Assembly: GCA_964424545.1 (NCBI GenBank)
Contig: CAYRJN010000149.1
Span: 1-9,667 of the forward strand
DNA: 9,667 nt
Direction of reading: 5' to 3'
DNA from: JAUVIB01 sp964424545
Lineage (GTDB): Bacteria; Calditrichota; Calditrichia; Calditrichales; Calditrichaceae
Position numbers and translations under genes: made by a program. The notes under the pieces are model-generated. The model did no database searches. It saw only the letters and a program-made list of their open reading frames with translations, and was not told where the DNA came from. Of the stretch, positions 1 through 5,679 are shown piece by piece (within the stretch, counting starts at the first letter, position 1; each line of letters begins with the position of its first letter).

Positions 1-223
1 TGGCAAATTTTCACTTTTTTTTTCTTTTTACACAAAATTACGGACTTAATCTTTTATTTAAAGATTTAAAAAAATCAACATTGTTTCGAAAACTTTAATT
101 TTTAAATATCTAAATTCTTTATTATCTTAAAAAACAAAAAATAATAAACTATTGCCTTTAAAATTGATTTTCTTTGGTTACAATTTCATTTTGCAATTTT
201 AACAACTTTAAGGAGATATTTTC
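1..223. other. AT-rich leader upstream of the sugar operon
   Basis: This stretch holds no gene that I can support. It is extremely AT-rich (about 42 G or C in 223 bases by hand count) with long runs of T and A, against a clearly higher G+C in the genes that follow. It presumably contains the promoter of the downstream operon. Several weak -35/-10 look-alikes exist, for example TTGTTT at 81-86 and TTGATT at 164-169, but none has a convincing partner at standard spacing, so I do not name one. The Shine-Dalgarno AGGAG at 211-215 lies 8 bases before the ATG at 224 and fixes the start of the first gene. Confidence 0.6.
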
Positions 224-1609
224 ATGGATTCTTTAAACCGACGAGATTTTTTAAAAACAGCTTCCCTTGCAGGCGCAGGCTTAGCCATAGCATCAAGGGC
301 AAAAGCAGACCAACGCGCTACGACGAGAGAACATCCCATAAAATTTAAACGCTATAAAAAAAACGGAAAAGTGAAAATTGCTTTCATCGGCGTCGGCGGA
401 CGCGGACGCAGCCATGTTAAAACCGTCTGTCAAAGAGACGATGTCGATATAACCGCAATCTGCGATATTGATCCCGAAGCCATCGCCAAAGCGAAAGAAA
501 TTATTAATCAATTTTCTCGCAAGGAACCCGCGGTTTATACGGGCGGCGATTATGCTTTTATGAAAATGCTTGAACGTGACGATATTGACGGCGTCATTAT
601 TGCCACCCCTTGGTTATGGCACACTCCTATGGCTGTGGCCGCCATGCGTGCCGGAAAATTCCCCGGCGTTGAAGTAAGCGCTGCCAACACAATTGAAGAG
701 TGCTGGGATTTGGTTAATACTTCGGAAGAGACCGGCGTACCTTGTATGATTCTGGAAAACGTCTGTTATGCGCGCGAATCGCTTGCCGTATTGAAAATGG
801 TGCGCCAGGGTTTGTTCGGCGATATCGTCCATGCCACTTGCGGCTACCAACACGATCTGCGTGGCGTTAAATTTAACCCCGGCGTAGAATTCGGTAAAAA
901 CGCCAAAGGCGAAGCGCGCTGGAGAACGCAGCATTCCTTAAAACAAAACGGCGATATTTATCCCACCCATGGCGTCGGCCCTGTAGCCACATGGTTTAAC
1001 ATTAATCGCGGTAATCGTTTTGTATCATTAACCTCTTCCGCCACCAAAGCAACCGGTTTACATGCTTATATCGTAAAACATGCCGGTGAAGATCATCCTA
1101 ACGCCAAGCTAAAATGGAAACTCGGCGATATCGTCACCACAACCATCAAAACGGCTAACGGCGAAACCATTGTGGTCAGCCATGACACCAATTTGCCCCG
1201 TCCCTATTCATGGGGTTTCACGCTGCACGGTAACAAGGGCGTTTGGGGCGGACAATTTGAGGGACGTCGTATTTATATCGAAGACCAGTCCCCTGAACAT
1301 CAATGGGAAACCGGCGAGGCTTATGATAAATATATGAAAAAATACGACCATAAATTATGGCGCGATGAAGAAGCCAAAGCAAAAAATTCCGGTCACGGTG
1401 GTATCGATTATTTTACAATAAAACAGTTTCTGGACAGCGTAAAAAACGAGACACAACCGCCGATCGACGTCTATGACGCCGCTGCTTGGAGCGCTATTAC
1501 GCCGCTATCGGAAGCCTCTATTGCCAGCAACGGCGCACCGCAATTTTTCCCCGATTTCACCCGCGGGCGCTGGATAAACAATAAACCGATTTTCGGATTG
1601 GAAGGATAA
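224..1609 (+). CDS. Tat-exported GH109-type Gfo/Idh/MocA oxidoreductase (NAD-dependent glycosidase family)
   Basis: The 461-residue protein opens with a twin-arginine signal: RRDFLK at residues 6-11, a hydrophobic stretch, and a likely cleavage after AKA at residue 28. It should therefore fold with its cofactor in the cytoplasm and act in the periplasm. A Rossmann domain follows, with the dinucleotide motif GVGGRG at 56-61. The body closely matches, from memory, the glycoside hydrolase family 109 alpha-N-acetylgalactosaminidase of Elizabethkingia: GVEVS (148-152), LENVCY (177-182), GYQHDLR (207-213), RTQH (234-237), YPTHGVGP (246-253) and the GHGGIDYF segment near 390-397. GH109 enzymes use bound NAD to oxidise the sugar at C3, eliminate the aglycone, add water and reduce again. 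Tyr246 and His249 in YPTH are the likely active-site pair. Length is normal for the family. It heads a probable operon with two DUF1080-type proteins, so it could instead act as a C3 dehydrogenase or reductase for partner enzymes. Family is firm; the exact sugar is unknown. Confidence 0.9.
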   Translation: MDSLNRRDFLKTASLAGAGLAIASRAKADQRATTREHPIKFKRYKKNGKVKIAFIGVGGRGRSHVKTVCQRDDVDITAICDIDPEAIAKAKEIINQFSRKEPAVYTGGDYAFMKMLERDDIDGVIIATPWLWHTPMAVAAMRAGKFPGVEVSAANTIEECWDLVNTSEETGVPCMILENVCYARESLAVLKMVRQGLFGDIVHATCGYQHDLRGVKFNPGVEFGKNAKGEARWRTQHSLKQNGDIYPTHGVGPVATWFNINRGNRFVSLTSSATKATGLHAYIVKHAGEDHPNAKLKWKLGDIVTTTIKTANGETIVVSHDTNLPRPYSWGFTLHGNKGVWGGQFEGRRIYIEDQSPEHQWETGEAYDKYMKKYDHKLWRDEEAKAKNSGHGGIDYFTIKQFLDSVKNETQPPIDVYDAAAWSAITPLSEASIASNGAPQFFPDFTRGRWINNKPIFGLEG

Positions 1610-1668
1610 AACGAACGATTATAAATAATGATTTAAGCATTGTATAAACATATCAGGGAAGCGATATC

Positions 1669-2382
1669 ATGAAAGTATTTTACTTTTTAGGATTAACGCT
1701 TATTTTTATTATGGGATGCGGTAAAACGAAAAATCGTAATAAACCCATAAGCGAAATAGCAATACAAGCCGAAAACGTTTCGATTGTAGATACAATTTTC
1801 ACTTTTGAAAAAGAGGAAACAGGGAGAATCCCCTCCGGCTGGTCGCCATATTTCACCGGAACAGGCACAAAAACCGATTGGAAAATTGTTGACGACAAGG
1901 GTAATAAAGTCTTAGCGCAATTGTCCGAAGAAAACATCGAAGGCCATTTTAACGAGATCGTCTATAACGGATTCGATATTAAAAATGTGGAAATGGAAGT
2001 TCGAATTAAAGGTTTTAAGGGAAAAATGGATAAAGGCGGCGGATTTGTCTGGCGTTTTATAGACAAGAATAATCATTATATTTTACGTGAAAATCCGGAA
2101 GAAGATAATGTGGTTTTATATAAAATGGAAAAAGGAAAACGGTCGGATTTACCCCTCGTCGGCAAAGGCAGAACATACGGCGTTAAAGTGCCGCCGCTCG
2201 GCTTAAACTGGAATACGTTAAAACTTACGGTCAAAGACAGTCTTTTCACCGTTTATTTAAACGGGCAAAGCTTGTTCCAGGTAAAAGACACAACCTTTAC
2301 AAACAGCGGCAAAATCGGTTTGTGGACAAAAGCGGATGCCGTAAGTTATTTTGATGATTTTAAAGTAAAAGAATTAAAATAA
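1669..2382 (+). CDS. Lipoprotein with DUF1080-like (concanavalin-type) beta-sandwich domain
   Basis: The 237-residue protein has a short lipoprotein signal with the lipobox IMGC, giving lipidation at Cys17. The next residue is Gly, not Asp, so outer-membrane sorting is more likely than inner-membrane retention. Residues from about 45 to 237 look like a single beta-rich, jelly-roll domain of the DUF1080/LamG-like type. Signs are a GGGFVWRF segment at about 123-130, the NHYILREN segment that follows, a WNTLKLTV strand, VYLNGQSLFQV, and a final strand ending in VKELK. Such domains bind carbohydrate, and PF06439 members are annotated as 3-keto-disaccharide hydrolases. The start has AGGGAA at 1655-1660, 8 bases upstream. 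It lies 59 bases after the GH109-type gene and 47 bases before the TIM barrel-DUF1080 gene, with no terminator in either gap. It may be a surface-anchored sugar-binding or lyase partner. I see no residues that prove catalysis. Confidence 0.72.
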   Translation: MKVFYFLGLTLIFIMGCGKTKNRNKPISEIAIQAENVSIVDTIFTFEKEETGRIPSGWSPYFTGTGTKTDWKIVDDKGNKVLAQLSEENIEGHFNEIVYNGFDIKNVEMEVRIKGFKGKMDKGGGFVWRFIDKNNHYILRENPEEDNVVLYKMEKGKRSDLPLVGKGRTYGVKVPPLGLNWNTLKLTVKDSLFTVYLNGQSLFQVKDTTFTNSGKIGLWTKADAVSYFDDFKVKELK

Positions 2383-2429
2383 GATTTTCGAAACCTTAAT
2401 ATTTATACAAAAACAGAAAGGATTCCCTA

Positions 2430-3884
2430 ATGAAAAAAACAAAATATCTGTTTATGATTGCGCTTTTTTTGGGATTTGCCTATCAAAATGTCTCTGCCCA
2501 GGAAACATTGGCGGATGTAAAACAGGAAGTTGATAACACGGATTACAGTACAGTGCGCATACGAGAAATCCCCATGTCGGTACAATGCTGGACGTTCAGG
2601 AAGCTAACATTTTTTGAAACGCTGGAAAAAGTCAACAAACTCGGAGTTAAATATCTTGAAGCTTATCCCGGACAAAAGTTATATAAGAACAGTGATAAAA
2701 AGTTCGGCCCCGGCCTAAGCGATGAAGATATGAACAAAATCAAACAAGGTTTGAAAAAATACGGTATAACTCTGCGCGCTTTCGGCGTTACTAATTTTGA
2801 CAACAATGAAGCCGCGGCAAAAAAGACCTTCGATTTCGCCAAGAAAATGGGTATAAAAGTAATAGTGCTCGAACCAAAATACGATGATTATTCCATTATT
2901 GAAAAAATGGTGAAAAAATATAATATTAAAGTAGCCATACACAACCATCCGAAACCGTCAAAGTACTGGAATCCCGAAATTACGATGGATCATATACGAG
3001 GTTTGGATAAACGCATCGGTATATGCGGGGATACCGGACACTGGATGAGAAGCGGCATCAACCCCCTTTATGCGCTTCGCCTATGCAAAGGCAGAATCAT
3101 CAACATGCACCTTAAAGACATGGATCAATTCGGCGTAAAAAAAGCCAAGGACGTCCCTTACGGATCAGGCAAAGCCAATATCCACGATATCCTTGCCGAA
3201 CTAACGCTGCAAAATTACCGAGGCACAATGTCGGTAGAGCATGAACGCGAAGACGAACAGCCTGATCCCAGCAAATATATCGCCAAAGGCCTGGTCTATA
3301 TCAAAAGTATTACCTATTATGAAGGCTACGACGAATTAATTCATTGGGGCGGCGACAGTTTTAACAAGCACGGCTGGAATCATTACGGACCCGGATATTT
3401 TGTACTTGATAAGCAAAACGGCATTATTACATCAAGCGGCGGTATGGGACTGTTTTGGTACAGCGCAAAAAAATATGCAGATTTTATCCTTGATCTTGAA
3501 TATAAATGCGACGCGCCCCACACCAACTCCGGCGTTTTTATCAGAGTGCCGGATTTTGTTACCAGCAATGATTACATTCATCACTCTTTTGAAATTCAAA
3601 TTGACGATGACGCCGACCCCGTTCACCAAACAGGCGCCGTATATGACGCGCATCCGGCCAGCAAAAATACGGCCAAGCCGGTCGGACAATGGAATCATTA
3701 TAAAATCCAATTTAAAGGCGATAATATTAAAGTATGGTTAAATGAAGAGTTGATTAACGATTGGAACGCTCATCCTGCGGGTAAAATAAAAGATTTTGCC
3801 AAAAGCGGATATATCGGTTTGCAAAACCATGATTCCAAATCCAAAATTTCTTTCCGCAATGTATTTGTAAAAGAACTGAAATAA
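2430..3884 (+). CDS. Secreted sugar isomerase/epimerase-like TIM barrel fused to a DUF1080 (3-keto-disaccharide hydrolase) domain
   Basis: The 484-residue protein has a Sec signal peptide with probable cleavage after VSA at residue 23. Residues about 45-290 form a xylose-isomerase-like TIM barrel (AP-endonuclease family 2, PF01261). Candidate metal and substrate residues are Glu148 (VLEP), His171 and His173 (IHNHP), Asp201 and His204 (GDTGHW), His227 (NMHLKD) and Glu270 (VEHERE). Residues about 298-484 form a DUF1080 domain (PF06439), recognised by NSGVFIR (366-372), SFEIQI (386-391), TGAVYD (401-406), the VGQWNHYKI strand, IKVWLNEE (433-440), YIGLQNH (461-467) and the closing FRNVFVKELK. In Bacteroides, separate proteins of these two families work with Gfo/Idh/MocA enzymes on 3-keto-glycosides; here they are in one chain. 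A Shine-Dalgarno GAAAGGA at 2416-2422 sits 7 bases before the ATG. It is the last gene before a strong terminator. Activity on a keto-glycoside is inferred. Confidence 0.85.
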   Translation: MKKTKYLFMIALFLGFAYQNVSAQETLADVKQEVDNTDYSTVRIREIPMSVQCWTFRKLTFFETLEKVNKLGVKYLEAYPGQKLYKNSDKKFGPGLSDEDMNKIKQGLKKYGITLRAFGVTNFDNNEAAAKKTFDFAKKMGIKVIVLEPKYDDYSIIEKMVKKYNIKVAIHNHPKPSKYWNPEITMDHIRGLDKRIGICGDTGHWMRSGINPLYALRLCKGRIINMHLKDMDQFGVKKAKDVPYGSGKANIHDILAELTLQNYRGTMSVEHEREDEQPDPSKYIAKGLVYIKSITYYEGYDELIHWGGDSFNKHGWNHYGPGYFVLDKQNGIITSSGGMGLFWYSAKKYADFILDLEYKCDAPHTNSGVFIRVPDFVTSNDYIHHSFEIQIDDDADPVHQTGAVYDAHPASKNTAKPVGQWNHYKIQFKGDNIKVWLNEELINDWNAHPAGKIKDFAKSGYIGLQNHDSKSKISFRNVFVKELK

Positions 3885-3906
3885 TTTTTAATGATATACC
3901 GCATTT

Positions 3907-3942
3907 AAAGCAGAGAATTTTGATCCTATTCTCTGCTTTTTT
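3907..3942 (+). terminator. Intrinsic terminator after the sugar operon
   Basis: A perfect inverted repeat with arms 3907-3917 (AAAGCAGAGAA) and 3929-3939 (TTCTCTGCTTT) is extended by one T-A pair at 3918/3928. This gives a 12-bp stem with a 9-base loop, and a run of six T follows at 3937-3942. It begins 23 bases after the stop codon of the TIM barrel-DUF1080 gene. It should end transcription of the three-gene set. Confidence 0.9.
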
Positions 3943-3947
3943 ATTAT
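3920..3947 (+). promoter_or_regulatory. Possible promoter of the kduD-like gene, overlapping the terminator
   Basis: TTGATC at 3920-3925 (4 of 6 to the sigma-70 -35 consensus) and TATTAT at 3942-3947 (5 of 6 to the -10) are 16 bases apart. The -35 lies in the loop of the terminator hairpin and the -10 begins in its T-tract. Transcription would start near 3954, just ahead of the Shine-Dalgarno AAAGGAG at 3957-3963. Only 28 bases separate the terminator from the start codon, so a promoter for this gene has to overlap the hairpin unless the gene is read through. The match could be chance in AT-rich DNA. Confidence 0.35.
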
Positions 3948-3970
3948 GATGTCAATAAAGGAGCAACAAA

Positions 3971-4738
3971 ATGATATTAGATAAGTTCAAATTGGACGGA
4001 AAAACAGCTTTAGTAACCGGAAGTAAACGCGGCATTGGCAAAGCAATCGCTGTTGCTCTCGCGCAGGCCGGCGCCGATATCATCGGCGTAAGTCAATCGC
4101 TTGAAGAACAGGGCAGCGAACTGGAGAAAAAAATATTATCGATAGGCAAATCGTTTAAAGCCTATCGCTGTGATTTTTCCGACAGAAAATCGCTTTACAA
4201 CTTTATTAAACAGGTCAAAAACGATTTCAATAAAATCGATATTTTAATTAATAATGCCGGTACGATTTTACGCAATCCCATATTAAAGCATTCCGACGAA
4301 TATTGGGACAAGGTTATTGAAGTCAATTTGAACGCGCAGTTTATTTTGACGCGTGAAATCGGCAAGTTGATGATCGAAGAGGGCGAGGGAAAAATCGTAT
4401 TCATCGCTTCCTTGCTCTCTTTTCAAGGCGGCATTACCGTACCAGGGTATGCGGCCAGTAAAGGCGCCGTTCGGCAGTTGATACAGGCTTTTTCAAACGA
4501 ATGGGCAGCAAAAGGCATTAATATTAACGGTATTGCGCCCGGTTATATTGCCACCGACAATACGGCGGCTTTGCAAGCGGATGAAAACAGGAACCGAGCC
4601 ATTTTAGAACGTATCCCGCAAGGACGCTGGGGAAAAGCCGAAGATTTGGCGGGCGCCGCTTTATTTCTCTCTTCCGCCGCATCTGATTATATGAACGGCA
4701 GCATTATCACCGTGGACGGCGGTTGGATGGGACGTTAA
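3971..4738 (+). CDS. kduD: KduD-like short-chain dehydrogenase (2-deoxy-D-gluconate 3-dehydrogenase type)
   Basis: This is a classical 255-residue SDR enzyme with no export signal, so it is cytoplasmic. The NAD(P)-binding motif TGSKRGIG is at 16-23 and NNAG is at 94-97. The catalytic residues are Asn119, Ser147, Tyr160 and Lys164 (YAASK). The opening MILDKFKLDGK and the ending GSIITVDGGWMGR match the KduD subgroup, which in E. coli reduces 2,5-diketo-3-deoxygluconate to 2-keto-3-deoxygluconate with NADH during uronate breakdown. The start is set by AAAGGAG at 3957-3963, 7 bases upstream. It follows the terminator of the sugar operon on the same strand, so it may be transcribed by read-through or from its own overlapping promoter. 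No kduI, KDG kinase or aldolase is visible, so the true substrate may be another keto or deoxy sugar acid released by the exported enzymes upstream. SDR family assignment is certain; the KduD subgroup is likely. Confidence 0.85.
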   Translation: MILDKFKLDGKTALVTGSKRGIGKAIAVALAQAGADIIGVSQSLEEQGSELEKKILSIGKSFKAYRCDFSDRKSLYNFIKQVKNDFNKIDILINNAGTILRNPILKHSDEYWDKVIEVNLNAQFILTREIGKLMIEEGEGKIVFIASLLSFQGGITVPGYAASKGAVRQLIQAFSNEWAAKGININGIAPGYIATDNTAALQADENRNRAILERIPQGRWGKAEDLAGAALFLSSAASDYMNGSIITVDGGWMGR

Positions 4739-4740
4739 TC

Positions 4741-5556
4741 TCATCCCAAAGCGACGTCGAGCAGCATCATAACGGCAAAGCCAAGCATAGCGCCGATAGT
4801 GGATAAATCCGTATCATTGCCGCTTTGCGATTCGGGAATCAGCTCTTCGATAACGACAAAAATCATCGCCCCGGCGGCAAAGGATAGCGCGTAGGGCAAA
4901 AGCGGTTTGACCGTTAACACGAGATAAGCGCCAATTACGCCTGCAATAGGTTCCACTATTCCGGAAAGCTGGCCGTAATTAAACGCTTTTAAGCGCGAGA
5001 ATCCTTCCCGTCTTAAAGGAATGGAAACGGCGGCGCCTTCGGGAAAATTTTGCAAACCGATCCCGACGGCAAGAACGATCGCACCGGCCAGCGCGCCCAC
5101 CGAAGGATCATTGGCCAATGCGCCGAAAGCCACGCCGACGGCTAATCCTTCGGGAATGTTATGCAGCGTAATGGCCAGAACAAGCAGAACGCTCCTCTGC
5201 CAGTGCGTTTTAATGCCTTCCGCTTTATCAATGGAAAGTCCCATGTGCAAATGTGGCAGCAATCTATCGACAAGATAGAGAAAAGCGCCGCCCGACAGAA
5301 AACCTACAACTGCAGGCAACCAGGAAAGACCGCCGCTCTCTTCCGCCATCTCGATTGCCGGTTTTAGCAGCGACCAAAAACTGGCTGCGATCATTACGCC
5401 CGCCGCAAAACCCAACATGGAATTCAACACCTTTTTATTTATACTTTTGAAGAAAAAAACCATTGCCGCGCCAACCGCAGTAATAGCCCAGGTGAATAAC
5501 GTGGCCAACAAAGCCAACAAAACCGGATTATAGTCGAGAAATTGTTCTATATTCAA
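4741..5556 (-). CDS. ZIP-family divalent metal transporter, GufA type (probable zinc uptake)
   Basis: This is an inner-membrane protein of 271 residues with about eight hydrophobic segments, the normal ZIP size. The metal-site signature of TM4 is HNIPEG at 132-137 (His132, Asn133, Glu136). TM5 has QNFPEG at 169-174 (Gln169, Asn170, Glu173), where ZupT-type proteins have His. Gln at this place is, from memory, normal for the GufA/BbZIP subgroup, so it is not a defect. Further acidic residues sit in TM6 (Glu202) and TM7 (Glu237, Glu238). The cytoplasmic loop before TM4 is short, with only a few His. Zinc is the usual substrate, but Mn, Fe or Cd are possible. The start is a TTG at 5554-5556 because no in-frame ATG lies near and a G-rich ribosome-binding site precedes it. 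It lies 123 bases downstream of gltD on the same strand, with no clear terminator between, and ends two bases from the kduD-like stop. Confidence 0.9.
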   Translation of the reverse strand: MNIEQFLDYNPVLLALLATLFTWAITAVGAAMVFFFKSINKKVLNSMLGFAAGVMIAASFWSLLKPAIEMAEESGGLSWLPAVVGFLSGGAFLYLVDRLLPHLHMGLSIDKAEGIKTHWQRSVLLVLAITLHNIPEGLAVGVAFGALANDPSVGALAGAIVLAVGIGLQNFPEGAAVSIPLRREGFSRLKAFNYGQLSGIVEPIAGVIGAYLVLTVKPLLPYALSFAAGAMIFVVIEELIPESQSGNDTDLSTIGAMLGFAVMMLLDVALG

Positions 5557-5558
5557 AA

Positions 5559-5567
5559 CACCCCCTT
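5559..5567 (-). promoter_or_regulatory. Ribosome-binding site that sets the TTG start of the ZIP gene
   Basis: On the minus strand AAGGGGGTG lies immediately before TTG (5554-5556). The G block ends 4 bases from the start codon, slightly closer than usual. The upstream in-frame codons are Tyr, Lys, Lys, Gly, Gly and Val, with no ATG, which supports the unusual TTG start. Confidence 0.6.
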
Positions 5568-5583
5568 TTTTGTATGAGCGTTG

Positions 5584-5610
5584 ATAATAAAGATAACGGC
5601 CGAGTTACAA
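5584..5610 (-). promoter_or_regulatory. Possible promoter and operator of the ZIP gene
   Basis: On the minus strand, TTGTAA (5605-5610) and TATTAT (5584-5589) could be -35 and -10 boxes with a short 15-base spacer. The spacer overlaps a small dyad, TAAC-N6-GTTA at 5594-5607, around the palindrome CGGCCG at 5597-5602. A metal-responsive repressor could bind here, but the arms are only four bases and the spacer is short, so this is weak. Confidence 0.25.
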
Positions 5611-5679
5611 ATTTAAGGCATCGGGAAAATGAATCAAGAACTTCGATATAATACTTTCAAAATTCAAAATTCTATTTCC

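Noticed and set aside
3400..3741. Open frame of 113 codons in another frame of the TIM barrel-DUF1080 gene
   Set aside because: The overlapping DUF1080 frame is strongly conserved and has its own start and ribosome site; this frame has no family match that I recognise.
4728..4748. Dyad TGGGA/TCCCA between the convergent genes as a bidirectional terminator
   Set aside because: The stem is only five pairs with an 11-base loop and has no T-run on either side.
5034..5054. Gln in place of the usual His in the TM5 motif of the ZIP protein
   Set aside because: QNFPEG is expected for the GufA/BbZIP subgroup, so it is not evidence of a defective transporter.
5656..5672. Short direct repeat TTCAAAATTCAAAATTC downstream of gltD
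   Set aside because: Only two 7-base units plus a partial one in AT-rich DNA; too short to call a repeat element or a regulatory site.
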